Of a stretch of DNA of 55,781 nucleotides, positions 43,326 to 55,456 are shown one piece after another; position 1 is the stretch's first letter, and every line of letters begins with the position of its first letter. The stretch spans positions 1 through 55,781 of the forward strand of contig JAFQQQ010000008.1 in NCBI GenBank assembly GCA_017410525.1, given 5' to 3'. Under the pieces are notes generated by a model, which ran no database searches, was not told the DNA's origin, and was given only the letters and a program-made list of their open reading frames with translations. The stretch is from Bacilli bacterium. Lineage in GTDB: Bacteria > Bacillota_I > Bacilli_A > RF39 > UBA660. Both the position numbers and the translations under genes were made by a program.

Positions 43326-43868
43326 CTAATCTACTATTTCATAAGGAAAATCTGTTTCCTCATTCCCTCCAAATATTCTATTTTTATAATCTTTTATATT
43401 TAAAGCTACATTAAATGCATCATCTTCTGATAATACTGGAAAATGGTAAAGTCCCTCAAATAATTCCTCATTATCATATCTAATTAATAACTCGCCGATT
43501 ACATCTATTTTTTCTGAAAAATCTAGTTTTTCAAAAGTAGATAGCCATTGCTTTGAGTCATCATCTAAATTAATAGTTAAAAGGTCATCACTTAGTTTTT
43601 GATGTGATTCAGTAAAGTTGTTCATAATTCCAAGTAATAACATACCTATTGAATGAGCAAAGTGTTCTGATAGACCAACATTTGTAGGTTTAAATATTTC
43701 AAAATCTTCATCAGTAGTAGATGGGTTAATTTCATTTCTTTCATTAATTAATCCATTGTTCCACTCTTCAAATAAGTAAATACATACCTCAAATTTGGTT
43801 GTATTTTTAAATTGTTCAAATCTTTCAAATAAATCTTTAACTTTGTTTGATGTGTTTGACAAATACAT
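43326..43868 (-). CDS. Uncharacterised element protein, 180 aa
   Basis: No family recognised. It is an acidic, soluble, probably helical protein (MYLSNTSNKVKDLFERFEQF near the start; many Asp/Glu in the last third, ending PYEIVD). The start was placed at the ATG at 43868, where AAAGGA is well spaced, rather than at 43910. It overlaps nothing and follows the 75-aa gene by about 20 bases. It is the last gene before the attenuator-like leader. Confidence 0.55.
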   Translation of the reverse strand: MYLSNTSNKVKDLFERFEQFKNTTKFEVCIYLFEEWNNGLINERNEINPSTTDEDFEIFKPTNVGLSEHFAHSIGMLLLGIMNNFTESHQKLSDDLLTINLDDDSKQWLSTFEKLDFSEKIDVIGELLIRYDNEELFEGLYHFPVLSEDDAFNVALNIKDYKNRIFGGNEETDFPYEIVD

Positions 43869-43887
43869 AATCATCATTCCTTTCTTT

Positions 43888-44115
43888 CTATTTTGGCAAA
43901 CTTTCAACAAATTCTTCTAATATTTTGTTGTCAACTTCAGCAGAGATTATTTCCTTATTAAAAGGTATTCCTTTTCCTTTAAGATATTTAACCATTTCAT
44001 TAATAGCAAATGTGTAATTAAATCTTTCAGGAGTTTCTTCTAAATCACTTTTCGCTACTGTCGCAAGTCCATCAACAATATATTCAAAGAAATCTTTGTC
44101 AAGCCCTGACTTCAT
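43888..44115 (-). CDS. Uncharacterised element protein, 75 aa
   Basis: A small acidic soluble protein (MKSGLDKDFFEYIVDGLATVA ... KILEEFVESLPK), not recognised. AGGAGG precedes two successive ATG codons; the second (44115) has the better spacing. It is the first gene after an extended -10 promoter at 44220-44225 and probably forms a two-gene unit with the 180-aa gene. Confidence 0.55.
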   Translation of the reverse strand: MKSGLDKDFFEYIVDGLATVAKSDLEETPERFNYTFAINEMVKYLKGKGIPFNKEIISAEVDNKILEEFVESLPK

Positions 44116-44176
44116 CATACCTCCTATTGTTTTTTAGCCATTTTAAGAGCTTTTTATTTTTTTGCAGACAAGTGCC

Positions 44177-44225
44177 TGACCGAACTAGTAAAGTCCCAAT
44201 ATCGAGATTTTAGTGGTCAATTATA
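44177..44225 (-). promoter_or_regulatory. Extended -10 promoter with overlapping inverted repeat
   Basis: On the minus strand ATGCTATAAT gives an extended -10 (44220-44225) reading toward 44115. Adjacent is an inverted repeat: TGACC-GA-ACTA (44177-44187) against TAGTGGTCA (44211-44219), 9 pairs with a 2-base bulge. This 60-base block is noticeably richer in G+C than its surroundings. It could be an operator, a structured leader or part of oriT. Confidence 0.5.
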
Positions 44226-44303
44226 GCATTTTTCTTGCACTTTATTAATCACTTAAAAAAATGGTTTTTGCAATAGTTTTTTTTAAATTTTTTCAATTTC
44301 TTT

Positions 44304-47300
44304 TTATTTGTCATTTTCAAGTTCATTTTCTTCATTTGTCATAGTATTTGAATCTTGTTTATCAAGATCCAATTCACTATCAATTCTTGCTTGTTCTTTT
44401 TGCAATTCTCTAATTCTATCTAAACTAGGGAAAGGTTTATCTAATTCTTCTTTAACACTTCCTAGTTCTTTTTCTATATAAGCAATTCTTTCTTCAGTAT
44501 CACTTATTCTTTTATCAAAACTTTTTAAAACATTTTCCATCTTATATATATTACCTATTTCTTGAGTATCACTAATTTCAACTTTATAACGTCCTTTGTT
44601 CTTCAAAAAAAGTTGTGGTTTTCCCCACAACTCATCTTTAATTCCAACTATATCAAATCCACTAATATTACCTATAATTGTTTCTTCACCAACTTTACAA
44701 ATTGAAAACATTTTGTAAAGCATTTCACTCGCTTCACTTCTAGACGTTAGGTTTACACCATTAAGTGTGATTCTAAAATTATCAGCACTTAAATCTTGAA
44801 TATCTTTCATATCCTCATTTAATAACGAAAGATAATTATTTGAATCTTTTAATTGATTAGGTAAACCTATTTGATATTTTTTTAATAAATCTTCTCTTGT
44901 TTTATCATACCTCTGCTTTGATAAATATAATTGTTTTAATTCGTTTTCTACTTTAAACTTTTCAAGTATTAAAGGATTACCACTCGCTAACGCTTTTACT
45001 TCTGCATAAGTAAGTGTATCTCTATCTAAATCTTCAGCACTTCTAACTCCATTTCCATTATTCCCCATTATTTGATTTATAAAGTTAGATTTAGTTTCTA
45101 TTAATTGATAAGAGTAAGCATCAAAACTACCTTCAGTAATATATCTATATATTTCTACTTCTTCGTTTTGATTTCCCTGTCTTAATATTCTTCCTTCCCT
45201 TTGTTCAATGTCAGATGGTCGCCATGGACAGTCTAAATGATGCAACGCTACTAATTTATCTTGAACATTCATTCCTGCTCCCATCTTTGCAGTACTACCC
45301 ATTAATATTCTAACTTTACCAGTTCTCATATCATTGAATAATTTAGTTTTTTGAGCATTACTTTTTGCATTATGTATATACTCAATTTCTTCTGCAGGTA
45401 TTCCCCTAGCAATTAATTTGTTTTTAATATCATCATAAGCATTAAATCCGCCATCATCTCTAGGAGTTGATAAATCACAAAATACTAATTGAGTTAATTT
45501 GTTTTCTTTATTCTTTAACCAAATACCATATATATTATCTACTGCTAAATTAATTTTTGAATTTGATATATCTTCATAAGTAGGATCTATCATTCTCATA
45601 TCAAGTGCTGCTTTTCTACCATCATTGGTTACTTTTAACATATTATCTTCAGTACTATGTACTTGACGATTTTTAATAAGTTCACTTCTATATGCTAAAT
45701 CTTGCACATAACTATCTAAATCTTCAGATTTAGGTGCAACTATTGTATTGTACTTTCCATCTTTTAATTTAGGAACAGGTAGATTTAACATTTTAGATGT
45801 TTTAATATCCGCTACTTCTTTAAATAAAGACATTAACTCTGGTATATTATAGAATTTTGAAAATCTTGCCTTTGTTCTAAAGCCACTACCATCAGGCGAT
45901 ATTTCAAAACTATTAACTATCTCACCAAAAGTACTCGCCCATTCATCAAAGTTAGATAATCCCAATTCTCTTAATCTATCTATTTGCAAATATTTCTGCA
46001 TTGCATATAATTCACCCATTGAATTAGATATTGGAGTACCAGTTGCAAAAACTGCTCCTTTACCATTATTGTTTTCTAATATATAACTAATCTTCATAAA
46101 AAGATCAGTTGCCTTTTGCGATTCAGTATTATTAATACCTGCTACATTTCTTATCTTTGAAAACATTGGTAAGTTTTTAAACATATGTGCTTCATCTACA
46201 AATAAAAAATCAACTCCAAGTTCTTCAAAGTTGACTGCATCATCTTTTTTAGTATCATCTAATAATCTTTTTAATTTTGCCTCTAGCACTTTCTTTGCTT
46301 GTTCTATTTTCTTAACACTTACACCATCTGCTTCTATATCATATTGTGCTTGTGTCAATTCATCTATTTGATTATTAATATGTTGTGTTTCATATTCCTT
46401 ACTAATAGGAATTAATCCAAAACTAGAATGAGCAATTACAACTGCGTCCCATTCACCTGTTGCAATTCGTGCCATTAATTTCTTTCTTCTTGTTTTTTCA
46501 AAATCTTTTTGTGAAGCAACTAATACATTTGCCATTGGATATAATTTTAAAATATCATTAGCCCACTGATTAATTAAATGATTAGGAACAACAAACATTG
46601 GCTTACTAACTATACCTAATCTTTTTAGTTCCATTGCACTTGCGATACACTCAAAAGTTTTACCAGCACCTACTGCGTGAGCTAATAGTGCATTACCACC
46701 ATATAAAACTCTTGCGACTGCATCTTTTTGATGCGGTCTTAATTCTATACTAGGATTCATACCATCAAATTTCAAATTGCTACCATCATACTCTCTTTGT
46801 CGTATACAATTAAATCTCTCATTGTATATTCTAACTAATCTTTCACGTCTACCTTCATCTTTCCAAATCCACTCTTTAAACTCTTGTTTAATAAGTTCTT
46901 GTTTTTCTCTTGCATTTGCAGTTTCAACAACATTAACAATTCTTCTATCATCATCTAACTTATCGTAGACAGTTACACTTTGTAAGTTTAATGAGTTCTT
47001 TATAATATTAATGGCGTCCATTCTATCAGTACCCCAAGTACTAGTATTTTTAGTAGTAGCACTATGTAAACCAGATGATTGAAATAACCATTGATTTGCA
47101 GTTGGTACATATTTGATTTTTAAATTACCCTCATAACGCCAAGATATATCTACAAGTTCACATACAAACTGGTGGTATATATCTTCAGGTATCCAAGTAC
47201 TACCAAGTTTTACATTTATTTCATCATATTGTAATGGTATAGGTTGCACTTGTTTTAATGCTTCAATATTTTTATCATATATACCATTTTGATTTTTAAT

Positions 47301-50300
47301 TTCGGCTATATTTAATTTTTCTTTTACATTACCACTTAAATATTCATTTGCTAAAACATAACCATTATTAAATTCATTTGTTTTTTGTGGATCTTGATAA
47401 ATTAGATTTCCAAGTTCTTCTATAATCTCTTCTTCAGTTTTATTATATACTGAACTCATATAACCGAAATCTACACAACCTCTAGCATTCATTGATAAAG
47501 CAAGTGCTTCTTCTGCAGTTTCTGCTTTCTCATTTTCTTTATTTCTTCTTATTGTTCTTTTATAAAAAACATCACCTTTTTCATAAACTGGTACTTCTTC
47601 ATCATCTTTACTAACCTTATTTTCTATTGATGAAATTAAATAATAATCTGGATCATCTTCAAATGCTCTTTGATTAGTAGTAGAACTAATAGCACCCATT
47701 TTCTTATAAAACTCATCATAAACTTTATGCAAGTTATCTTGTGTTATTTTTAATTCATCATCAGTACCATCATTTAACTGAACTCCAAAAACATTTTTTA
47801 AAGCAACTTTTACTTTACACATACCTTTTATTCGTTCAGCTGTCATACCACTTTGTAAAGTATAAGGAACAAGATTAGAATTAACTCGCTTATAAATAAT
47901 ATCTTGATTATCTATATTAACAATTACAAAAGCATTATTTTTAATATCATCATCACAATCTAATACTGGATAATCAAAACTTGCTTCTTCTATATCATAA
48001 CTTCCTTTTTCATATATCTTACTTGGCAAGTTATTTACTGCTTGTTCTAATAAAACATTTAACTTTTCATCTAAAGGATTAAGTGTTGACTCATTACCAT
48101 AAGGTCCACTCTTAATTTCAAACTTACCAAGCATCATATTTGGATTATCTATAAAATAATTATTTAGTTGAATATCATCTTCATAATAATCAGTATATAA
48201 CCATCTTTCATCAGATACATCTTTCTTTAATTCTTCTCTTTTCTTTAAAAAGATAATATCAGTTGTAGTACTAGTATTAGCATTACTTTTAAATGTAGTG
48301 TTTGGCAATCTTATTGCACCAATTAATTCAGATCGTTGTGCTATATATTCTCTAACAGTTTTATCTTTTTTATCCATAGTACCAGACGAAGTTATAAATG
48401 CAATAATTCCCCCTGGTCTTACTTTATCTAAAGTCTTTTGAAAAAAGTAATCGTGTACTAAAAAATGTGTTTTATATCTTTTATCTAATATTTGATAATT
48501 GCTAAAAGGTACATTACCTATTGCAACATCATACATATTATCTAGCAACTCAACATTTTCATATCCTTTTACATCTATCTTTGCATTTTGATAAAGTTGT
48601 TTTGCAATTCTACCTGTTATACTATCTAATTCTATTCCTCGTACATTTTTCATTTCAATAGAATTAGGTTTTCTACCAAAAAAGTTTCCTATACCACAGG
48701 ATGGCTCTAGAACTTTTCCATTTTCAAATCCAAATCTAGATAAAGAATTATAAATACTATCTATTACTTCATTTGGAGTATAAAAAGAAGTCAATACAGA
48801 TTCATTGGCTTCTTTATACTCTTTTTCATTTAACAATAATTTTAATTCTTCATATTCTTTACTCCAATTAGATTTAGTTTTATCAAATGCTTCACTTATT
48901 CCTCCCCAACCTACATATTTTGCTAAAACCTCTTGTTCATCTTTTGTAGCAAGTCTATCTTCAGACTCTATTTTCTTTAATAATTTTATAGCATTAACAT
49001 TATCTTCAAATCTTGTCTTTGCTCCAAAAAACTCATCTTCTTTATTAGGAATAATATAATCTATTTTTTCAACAGGTTTTATCTCTATTCTTTCATAACT
49101 TTCTTCGTGTTCTTCTTCATCTTCATAATCGTCATAATCATCATCTTCAAAACTATAATCATCAATTATATTTTCTTCTTCATAATCTATATAATTATCT
49201 TCTTGTTTTGTTCCACTATTTTTATCATTATTATTAGAATTAACTTTTATATTATCCAATGAATATTGTTTCTTTTCAAAGTTATGCCAATAAATATGTA
49301 TCATATCAGGAGTAAATGAAATTGAAAAATCTTTATCTTCATTTAATCTACTTAATAACGGATCATTTTCAATTCCACTATATAAAAGTTTTTCATCAGT
49401 CTTATCACTATTAAAATATGTAAAACTATTTTCTCTATCTGCTAAATCACTTATAATTGTACTTTTTAAATTAATGGTTAAAGTTTTATTTGGATTAGTT
49501 ATATGTGTCCATTTACTTAAATCTACTTTATTTAATACAAATGTATCTTTATATTTTGTATCAAAAGAATTAAATATTTCTAAAATCTTATTAGCCAATT
49601 CTTGTTCTCTTGGCTCAAATAAAGTTAATTGACTAACGCCAACACTTTTTTCTTCTACTGGATCATCTTCATATAATTCTTTACTATCTTCTTTCGTAAA
49701 CATTTCTTGCTCTACATCATAAAGATTTAACTTTTCATCTTCAGTTAAATATTCATTCATAAAACATAATGTTTGCACTCTATCTAATACTTCGTTCCAT
49801 TTTAAAGGTACATAAACATTACCAATTTCTACTTCAAAGTTTTTACCATAAGAACTCCAACCATATCTAATATCATCTATTACACTACCTGAATGACCTG
49901 CAAGACCATAAATATTTTTTATTCTTCTAATTTTTTCTTGATTAGAAAAATTGCCATTAACAATTAAATATATTCTTTCTTTTCCTCTATACTCACTAGG
50001 TCCTTCTTTAAGGACTATATTAATATATTTTTCTTTTGTTTCTTCAGATATTTCATTAGGTTGTATTTCATTTATTCTTTCAAGTTCTTTTTTGTATTCT
50101 TCACTTCTATAATCCATACTATAATAAGTCGTGTATTTTTCTTTTGAATTATCTAACACTAACTTATCTTCTAATTTATAATTAGGATCTTTTAACCAAA
50201 TCTTTTTAACTTTATTTTTATTATTAGTTAAATCTTCTATCATCATATTATATGGACATTTGTCGTAAGTGATATTAGTACCATTATAAAACTCTACATA

Positions 50301-51257
50301 AAATCTTAACTTTTCTTCCCTATCAAATTCAGTAAATAAATCTTCATCAATTACTTTATCATCTTTATCATCTATATCTTCTTTATCATTAAAAGGATCT
50401 TTTACTCTTTCTAATTCTTTGAAAGCATATTTACTATTATTATAAAAATCTCTTACTAATTCATTATTTATCTCATTTTCTTCAGCTATAGATATAAGTT
50501 TATTATCTATATCATTAAAATTAAAATCTTCTTGTGTATATTCATTTATTACTAAACTATCAATTTGTTTTTTCGTATTAGATAAAACATTAATATCATT
50601 TCTTACTTTCTTATACATATATAAAGATTCTTTATTTACAAGTTGAAGACATTTTAATTTATCTTCTAAATCAAAACTATTCAAATCTTTTAATGTTCCA
50701 TTATATGTTTCCATAATATTGAAACCAAACTTTGACATTGTAATATTTGCAACTGTGTCAGTTATAAATCTTTTTTCATCTAGCGTTAATGATGTATCAT
50801 ACTCTTGATTAATATGTTTACCAACTTGATTTAATATTGAAGTATATAAACTAGTTGATATATTCTTTTTACTATTATCAGTTTTTAATGGATAAAAATA
50901 ATAGTTTAAAAGTTCGTTATCTATCTTATGGTCATATTTCCATAAATAAAAAGACTTCCCGTGTGTTTGGGAAATCTCAAAAATATGTACTTTACTACCA
51001 TCTTTAATTATTGGTATACCTCTGCTTTGTGGTTTTATTCTTCTTTGTACTTTTGAACTATTCCACTCATCAAAAGTTGCAAATACACTACCTTTAGGAT
51101 TATAAGCATAAATATTAAGTAAATTATCAATGCTATATTGAACTACATTCTTTGACCAAAAGTTTAAAAAATTAAACCACTCTTGTTCACTCTCACTAAT
51201 ATAATTCAATGTATTATCTCTAATAGTGTTATACTCTTCTAAAAACTTTTTGTGCAT
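44304..51257 (-). CDS. Giant ArdC-like/DNA methylase/SNF2-type helicase protein, 2317 aa
   Basis: N-terminal ~120 residues resemble the ArdC-type single-strand DNA-binding/anti-restriction fold ([14 protein letters not shown], then [22 protein letters not shown]). Linker and acidic regions follow ([20 protein letters not shown] near 700). An N6-adenine methylase-like domain has [11 protein letters not shown] near 852 (SAM motif I) and [12 protein letters not shown] near 916, a variant of the NPPY motif. A superfamily 2 helicase has [12 protein letters not shown] near 1529, [10 protein letters not shown] near 1689 and [19 protein letters not shown] near 2022. A coiled coil ends the protein. 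Such giants are standard in Firmicute conjugative elements; roles in anti-restriction or element maintenance are assumed, not proven. The stop of the coupling-protein gene coincides with its start. Confidence 0.9.
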   Translation of the reverse strand: MHKKFLEEYNTIRDNTLNYISESEQEWFNFLNFWSKNVVQYSIDNLLNIYAYNPKGSVFATFDEWNSSKVQRRIKPQSRGIPIIKDGSKVHIFEISQTHGKSFYLWKYDHKIDNELLNYYFYPLKTDNSKKNISTSLYTSILNQVGKHINQEYDTSLTLDEKRFITDTVANITMSKFGFNIMETYNGTLKDLNSFDLEDKLKCLQLVNKESLYMYKKVRNDINVLSNTKKQIDSLVINEYTQEDFNFNDIDNKLISIAEENEINNELVRDFYNNSKYAFKELERVKDPFNDKEDIDDKDDKVIDEDLFTEFDREEKLRFYVEFYNGTNITYDKCPYNMMIEDLTNNKNKVKKIWLKDPNYKLEDKLVLDNSKEKYTTYYSMDYRSEEYKKELERINEIQPNEISEETKEKYINIVLKEGPSEYRGKERIYLIVNGNFSNQEKIRRIKNIYGLAGHSGSVIDDIRYGWSSYGKNFEVEIGNVYVPLKWNEVLDRVQTLCFMNEYLTEDEKLNLYDVEQEMFTKEDSKELYEDDPVEEKSVGVSQLTLFEPREQELANKILEIFNSFDTKYKDTFVLNKVDLSKWTHITNPNKTLTINLKSTIISDLADRENSFTYFNSDKTDEKLLYSGIENDPLLSRLNEDKDFSISFTPDMIHIYWHNFEKKQYSLDNIKVNSNNNDKNSGTKQEDNYIDYEEENIIDDYSFEDDDYDDYEDEEEHEESYERIEIKPVEKIDYIIPNKEDEFFGAKTRFEDNVNAIKLLKKIESEDRLATKDEQEVLAKYVGWGGISEAFDKTKSNWSKEYEELKLLLNEKEYKEANESVLTSFYTPNEVIDSIYNSLSRFGFENGKVLEPSCGIGNFFGRKPNSIEMKNVRGIELDSITGRIAKQLYQNAKIDVKGYENVELLDNMYDVAIGNVPFSNYQILDKRYKTHFLVHDYFFQKTLDKVRPGGIIAFITSSGTMDKKDKTVREYIAQRSELIGAIRLPNTTFKSNANTSTTTDIIFLKKREELKKDVSDERWLYTDYYEDDIQLNNYFIDNPNMMLGKFEIKSGPYGNESTLNPLDEKLNVLLEQAVNNLPSKIYEKGSYDIEEASFDYPVLDCDDDIKNNAFVIVNIDNQDIIYKRVNSNLVPYTLQSGMTAERIKGMCKVKVALKNVFGVQLNDGTDDELKITQDNLHKVYDEFYKKMGAISSTTNQRAFEDDPDYYLISSIENKVSKDDEEVPVYEKGDVFYKRTIRRNKENEKAETAEEALALSMNARGCVDFGYMSSVYNKTEEEIIEELGNLIYQDPQKTNEFNNGYVLANEYLSGNVKEKLNIAEIKNQNGIYDKNIEALKQVQPIPLQYDEINVKLGSTWIPEDIYHQFVCELVDISWRYEGNLKIKYVPTANQWLFQSSGLHSATTKNTSTWGTDRMDAINIIKNSLNLQSVTVYDKLDDDRRIVNVVETANAREKQELIKQEFKEWIWKDEGRRERLVRIYNERFNCIRQREYDGSNLKFDGMNPSIELRPHQKDAVARVLYGGNALLAHAVGAGKTFECIASAMELKRLGIVSKPMFVVPNHLINQWANDILKLYPMANVLVASQKDFEKTRRKKLMARIATGEWDAVVIAHSSFGLIPISKEYETQHINNQIDELTQAQYDIEADGVSVKKIEQAKKVLEAKLKRLLDDTKKDDAVNFEELGVDFLFVDEAHMFKNLPMFSKIRNVAGINNTESQKATDLFMKISYILENNNGKGAVFATGTPISNSMGELYAMQKYLQIDRLRELGLSNFDEWASTFGEIVNSFEISPDGSGFRTKARFSKFYNIPELMSLFKEVADIKTSKMLNLPVPKLKDGKYNTIVAPKSEDLDSYVQDLAYRSELIKNRQVHSTEDNMLKVTNDGRKAALDMRMIDPTYEDISNSKINLAVDNIYGIWLKNKENKLTQLVFCDLSTPRDDGGFNAYDDIKNKLIARGIPAEEIEYIHNAKSNAQKTKLFNDMRTGKVRILMGSTAKMGAGMNVQDKLVALHHLDCPWRPSDIEQREGRILRQGNQNEEVEIYRYITEGSFDAYSYQLIETKSNFINQIMGNNGNGVRSAEDLDRDTLTYAEVKALASGNPLILEKFKVENELKQLYLSKQRYDKTREDLLKKYQIGLPNQLKDSNNYLSLLNEDMKDIQDLSADNFRITLNGVNLTSRSEASEMLYKMFSICKVGEETIIGNISGFDIVGIKDELWGKPQLFLKNKGRYKVEISDTQEIGNIYKMENVLKSFDKRISDTEERIAYIEKELGSVKEELDKPFPSLDRIRELQKEQARIDSELDLDKQDSNTMTNEENELENDK

Positions 51258-53257
51258 TATTTATTTACCTCCTGTTCTTTATCATTTTTCAAATAAATTT
51301 CTATCTTGCTACAACGATTTTTTCTATTAACTTTTTCTTGAGAAGATACTGCTAAATAACCAAAGTTATTTTGTTTTGATATCTGATCCAAACCACCTAT
51401 ATCCGATAAAGATAAAGGTGATGCTAAAAAGATATGTGCTTGATTAATTATATTTTCTTTTATATATTCAACATCATTATCTACGTTAGGAAATAGTTTT
51501 AATATTTCTTTTACATATATTTCTAATTTCTTTCTATTATTCTTTTCTAACTCTACACTTTGTACTGCTTTAGGGCTACCACTACTAGGAGGTGGAGTTT
51601 TTTTCTTTGCACTAATTTGTTCCACTGTATAATAAGTATCAACTAGTCTTTCAAGTGGTCTTATTTCTCTTTCTATTCTTCCACTTTTATAACAACTAAA
51701 CTTATCATAAGTAACCGTGTCCCTAATTATTGGATATCCTTTTGTAGGAAATATTATTGTTTTAAAATGTAATTGTTTTATTTCATCAGGTGTCATTAAA
51801 TTACGACTAATTAAAGAAGTATTTTGACTACCATTATTATTTGTAAAACTCATTGAATAATTTACTGATGAAGTTTGAACTCCTCTATTTCCGAGGCGTT
51901 TACTAATTTCTTCAGCAGTGGATTGTGTATTCGTTTTTAAAAATGCTAGTCCAGTATTATCTTGAATAATTTGACTTACTTCTCTACCATATAAATTATC
52001 TAATTGAGCAAAAGATTGTAAATAGAAATTAAATTGCATACCCCTACTTCTTGCTACACTTACCATTGTAGTAATATCTGCAAGTGGTGGTGTATTGGCA
52101 AATTCATCTAACATAAAAACTAGATCGTAAGGCAATCTTCTATTAGGTTGCTCATTACATAACAAAACAAGTTTCTTATATATTAAAGAAACCACTATTG
52201 AAATTAATGAATAATATATTTTTGATTCATCAGGTATACAACAATATAAGACTGTCGGACTTTTACCTAAAACATCAAAATCAAAATCTGAATTTGAAGT
52301 TACATTTTCAACATTAACATTATCATATAATGTCATTCTTTCATTAAATGTTGAAGTTATAGAACGATATGTTGTATCTGATATATTTAGTAAAGGTAAT
52401 AATTTATCTTTACTTTTCATATCATAAGTTTTTTGCTCCATATAATTTTTTAATAACTTATTATTAGTTTCTGTCATTGAACTATTTTGAAATTTCTTAA
52501 TTGAAGTTAAAGTTATCTTTTTTCTTTCTATCTTACCCTCTACATAATCTTCTAAAAATAAAAATATCAAACCATATAATAAATCACACGAACTATTATT
52601 CCAAAACTTTTCTTTGGCAGTTTCATCATTCATTATCATAGTTGATATATCATTTACAAATTCATTACATTGTGCAAAATGTGTAATAGATTTATTTTTC
52701 AAATCTATTTTCTTTTTCTTACTTTTTACTTTTTCACTTTCTCTTTTATATTTATCATATAATTCATATTCCTTTATAGCAGGTTCTAATAAATTGATAT
52801 GATTAGAATATTCTGGATTTCTAAAATCTAAAGTTAATACATTATAACCATTATCTTTAAATAATTTGCTTGTCGTATCAAATATCTCGCCTTTTGGATC
52901 TGTTATAAAAACACTCTTTTTAACTTGAGCTGTTGCTATAAAAGAACAATTAGGTATTACTGATGTTACTGATTTACCACTACCAGTACTTCCTAAATAA
53001 ATCCAATGAGGTGTTTTCATATCAAACCATACTTTCGTATTGTCTTTATTAAAATAAACAGGAAATCCATAATTTTTTATATTACTTATTTTTTCTTCTT
53101 TGAAGTTCTTTTTTATCTCACTAAATTTCGCCCATCTTGCACTTCCATGTTCTTTATTATCCTTAACTTTTTGTTTTGATATAAATGGCTCAACAAAATA
53201 TAAAAAACAAATCATCAATACTACGATAATTAAAATAATAACATATTCTGTTGGCAT
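51257..53257 (-). CDS. VirD4/TraG-type coupling ATPase
   Basis: A 666-aa type IV coupling protein, the ATPase that hands the relaxase-DNA complex to the conjugation channel. One N-terminal membrane helix (5-22), Walker [16 protein letters not shown] near 90, Walker [13 protein letters not shown] near 382, and the family motif [24 protein letters not shown] ... [13 protein letters not shown]. The C-terminal ~150 residues are charged and variable. Families with a single N-terminal helix and this layout belong to TraG/TcpA-like ICE proteins. It is immediately followed by the giant helicase gene and preceded by small element genes, all one transcription unit. Confidence 0.93.
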   Translation of the reverse strand: MPTEYVIILIIVVLMICFLYFVEPFISKQKVKDNKEHGSARWAKFSEIKKNFKEEKISNIKNYGFPVYFNKDNTKVWFDMKTPHWIYLGSTGSGKSVTSVIPNCSFIATAQVKKSVFITDPKGEIFDTTSKLFKDNGYNVLTLDFRNPEYSNHINLLEPAIKEYELYDKYKRESEKVKSKKKKIDLKNKSITHFAQCNEFVNDISTMIMNDETAKEKFWNNSSCDLLYGLIFLFLEDYVEGKIERKKITLTSIKKFQNSSMTETNNKLLKNYMEQKTYDMKSKDKLLPLLNISDTTYRSITSTFNERMTLYDNVNVENVTSNSDFDFDVLGKSPTVLYCCIPDESKIYYSLISIVVSLIYKKLVLLCNEQPNRRLPYDLVFMLDEFANTPPLADITTMVSVARSRGMQFNFYLQSFAQLDNLYGREVSQIIQDNTGLAFLKTNTQSTAEEISKRLGNRGVQTSSVNYSMSFTNNNGSQNTSLISRNLMTPDEIKQLHFKTIIFPTKGYPIIRDTVTYDKFSCYKSGRIEREIRPLERLVDTYYTVEQISAKKKTPPPSSGSPKAVQSVELEKNNRKKLEIYVKEILKLFPNVDNDVEYIKENIINQAHIFLASPLSLSDIGGLDQISKQNNFGYLAVSSQEKVNRKNRCSKIEIYLKNDKEQEVNK

Positions 53258-53258
53258 T

Positions 53259-53642
53259 TTATTTTTCTTCTACTTCGGTTGAAAAATATTTTTTATCATA
53301 TATATTTTCAAATCTATCAACACTATCATTATCATAATATCTTAATTCATCTAAATCTACTTTTACTAACTCATAACTTCCACTACTATGTCTTTTATAC
53401 ATTAATGTATCACTAATAATTTTTTTATCTTTTAAATAATCAATTAGTCCATCAGATATTTTATTATTAATATAAATATAATTCATTGCTATATTTGCCA
53501 TATCTTTGAAGTTGATAGTTATTTCATCATAAAGTTTACCTTCAGCATCTACCAAACCTAAATATAACGATTTATCATTTTCATAATTACCAATATCAAG
53601 ATAAATCTCTTTATTATTAATTTTTGCTATCGGTCTTTTCAT
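53259..53642 (-). CDS. Uncharacterised element protein, 127 aa (DUF4313-like pattern)
   Basis: A soluble, beta-rich protein: AKINNKEIYLDIGNYENDKSLYLGLVDAEG then EITINFKDMANIAMNYIYI. This resembles small DUF4313-type proteins found in Firmicute conjugative elements, but the match is from memory and weak. The ATG at 53642 follows GTGAGG; the longer start at 53663 has no ribosome site. It overlaps the 89-aa gene upstream by 26 bases and ends 1 base before the coupling-protein gene, indicating translational coupling. Confidence 0.5.
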   Translation of the reverse strand: MKRPIAKINNKEIYLDIGNYENDKSLYLGLVDAEGKLYDEITINFKDMANIAMNYIYINNKISDGLIDYLKDKKIISDTLMYKRHSSGSYELVKVDLDELRYYDNDSVDRFENIYDKKYFSTEVEEK

Positions 53643-53886
53643 TTTTTTCAACCTCACTTTCAACTAATGATTCTAAAAACTTATTTTCTTGTTTTATTGT
53701 TTCTATCATTGTTTTATATAAACTCTTTTCTACAATATTTTTTGATCCTTTAATTTTAGTATCATATTTTCCAATTTCTTTTAAATTGTATTTTATTCTA
53801 TTTTTTATTTCATTAACTTGATTATTATATTTAACAATCATAGTTTGCATATTCATAAACTCATTATTGAATTTTGAAAAATCCAT
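53617..53886 (-). CDS. Coiled-coil element protein, 89 aa
   Basis: An almost wholly helical, charged protein (MDFSKFNNEFMNMQTMIVKYN ... VEKSLYKTMIETIKQENKFL), probably a coiled coil. The start at 53886 has AAAGG 7 nt upstream. It overlaps both neighbours by short stretches. Function unknown. Confidence 0.55.
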   Translation of the reverse strand: MDFSKFNNEFMNMQTMIVKYNNQVNEIKNRIKYNLKEIGKYDTKIKGSKNIVEKSLYKTMIETIKQENKFLESLVESEVEKNEKTDSKN

Positions 53887-53893
53887 ATCATCA

Positions 53894-54646
53894 CTACCTT
53901 TCTCTTTCTTCATCTCTCATAATTTGTCTTAATTCAAAATCATCAAATTGATTTATCTTTAATTCGTTATGAATTAAATTAAAACCTACTGGTGGTATTT
54001 CTTGCTCTTTATTATATTGTTCATAACAATCTAACATTTTATTATAGAAATAGTCCACTCTATCCTTTTTAAAATCATCATAATTAACAATAAAATATTC
54101 AATATTAGTATCTTCTATATCTTCTACTAACCTTAATCTTTCATCCTCTTGTTTCCAAGCAAAATTAGTAATTACTTTATCATCAATTTTTTTCATTAAG
54201 AAATAATCCGCATAACCATCAAAACCTATTGGATAAGCATAAACAATATTATCTTTTATATCTTCTAAATTATAATTGCTGCTTAAATATGTAGGAGTTG
54301 ATTTATTTAATATTGGAGTGTCTTGTTCCAAGACCATACTAATACTATCATTTTCTATTGCATCAAACATATCAGTATAATGTATCTCACCTAATTCATC
54401 TAATGTAATATCATCATCTAAATAATGAGTACTAATAAAATCTGCAATTCTAGGTACTGAAAAATGCCATTGACTATCTTCTGTATAATAATCAATTATT
54501 ATTTCTTTTAAATCAGTAACAACTTTATCGTCCAATGTAATATTTCTATTTCTCGCACAATCATATATGGATTGATATGCTAAATAATCATTTAAATATA
54601 AATTATCTTCTCTTGATAATTTTTTATATAATTCTAGACTTTTCAT
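53894..54646 (-). CDS. Uncharacterised element protein, 250 aa
   Basis: An acidic soluble protein, no family recognised. A predicted helical N-terminal third (ELYKKLSREDNLYLNDYLAY) is followed by a more mixed middle with IVYAYPIGFDGYADYFLMKKI. The C-terminus is rich in Asp/Glu. The ATG is preceded by GAGGAGGAAAGATTAGAAA, which is itself coding for the end of the 41-aa membrane protein, so the two genes overlap by 23 bases and are coupled. Confidence 0.55.
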   Translation of the reverse strand: MKSLELYKKLSREDNLYLNDYLAYQSIYDCARNRNITLDDKVVTDLKEIIIDYYTEDSQWHFSVPRIADFISTHYLDDDITLDELGEIHYTDMFDAIENDSISMVLEQDTPILNKSTPTYLSSNYNLEDIKDNIVYAYPIGFDGYADYFLMKKIDDKVITNFAWKQEDERLRLVEDIEDTNIEYFIVNYDDFKKDRVDYFYNKMLDCYEQYNKEQEIPPVGFNLIHNELKINQFDDFELRQIMRDEERER

Positions 54647-54749
54647 TTTCTAATCTTTCCTCCTCTCTAGAACATCTACTTGATATTTTTAAAATTGGAT
54701 ATAAAAAAAATAATAGCAATGCTATTATCAATAAAATTATCATAATCAT
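54624..54749 (-). CDS. Small single-pass membrane protein of the element, 41 aa
   Basis: The ATG at 54749 follows GGTGAAAAA. The 41-residue product begins MIMIILLIIALLLFFLYPIL, a single membrane helix, and then has a highly charged tail (SSRCSREEERLENEK). It overlaps the next gene by 23 bases and carries that gene's ribosome site, which argues that it is translated. It also explains the otherwise empty stretch between two element genes. No family recognised. Such peptides often assist the conjugation channel, but that is a guess. Confidence 0.5.
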   Translation of the reverse strand: MIMIILLIIALLLFFLYPILKISSRCSREEERLENEKSRII

Positions 54750-54761
54750 TTTTTCACCAAA

Positions 54762-54790
54762 AAAGGAATTATCTTTTAAAAACAATTCCT
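54762..54790 (-). terminator. Terminator after the 203-aa element gene
   Basis: AGGAATT (54764-54770) and AATTCCT (54784-54790) pair and are followed by TTTTTT on the minus strand. It overlaps the end of the 54789-55400 gene. Confidence 0.6.
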
Positions 54791-55400
54791 ATCTTTCCAT
54801 TTCTTCTTTCTTTTCTACTGACTTTAATTTATCTTTAACAAACTCTATAATCTCTTGAGCTTCTTTGTATAAATAAAAATAATCTTTATAGTGTTTACCA
54901 AATGCTTTGCAATTATAAAAGTCATCATAATCCATCTCGGATATTTCTTCATAATAATTTTTATCAGCATCATAAGTTCCATTTTTCTTATAATACGAAG
55001 TTAACTGATCATATATAGTTTCAGTGAAGTAATCATTAAAACGATCACAATGACGCATAAAAGTTGTTAACATATATTTTGGATCTTCTTTACACTTTTG
55101 AGCTAAATCATCTAAAGGATTTTCTTTATCTAATCCTTTCCAAAGAAATGCACCACCTCTATCTTCTACTTGCATTCTAGCAACCATTTTACCCATATCA
55201 AGAGTTCCAATAATTTCACTTGCATTCTCAATCTCTTTTTCGTAAAATTCATCGGCTTTTCTTGTCCATTTAAAATATTTTTTAATTATATCTTCTTCTT
55301 CGAAATATGCTTTATAAAGATTTTCATCTATTTCAATTTTTAATTTTTCTCTTAAAATATCCAATGCTTCTTTATAAAATTCTTTTGGAAATTGACTCAT
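54789..55400 (-). CDS. Uncharacterised element protein, 203 aa
   Basis: A soluble, strongly charged, mostly helical protein (MSQFPKEFYKEALDILREKL; YFKWTRKADEFYEKEIENASEII). It has an aromatic-rich middle, DDFYNCKAFGKHYKDYFYLY. No family recognised. The ATG at 55400 follows AGGAGGAATATT; the longer frame to 55418 has no ribosome site. It ends in a terminator and begins 20 bases past another hairpin, so it is probably its own transcription unit. Confidence 0.55.
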   Translation of the reverse strand: MSQFPKEFYKEALDILREKLKIEIDENLYKAYFEEEDIIKKYFKWTRKADEFYEKEIENASEIIGTLDMGKMVARMQVEDRGGAFLWKGLDKENPLDDLAQKCKEDPKYMLTTFMRHCDRFNDYFTETIYDQLTSYYKKNGTYDADKNYYEEISEMDYDDFYNCKAFGKHYKDYFYLYKEAQEIIEFVKDKLKSVEKKEEMER

Positions 55401-55419
55401 AATATTCCTCCTTTTCAAA

Positions 55420-55441
55420 AATAAAACGGTGTATTAAATAC
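55420..55441 (-). terminator. Probable terminator after the 77-aa element gene
   Basis: On the minus strand CGGTTGTATT and AATACACCG fold with one bulged T and are followed by TTTTATTTTTG. Confidence 0.5.
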
Positions 55442-55456
55442 AACCGCTTCGTATAT

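Noticed and set aside
54577-54858. 93-aa plus-strand ORF in the element
   Set aside because: It covers the reverse of the 41-aa membrane peptide and parts of two real genes, and has no ribosome site.
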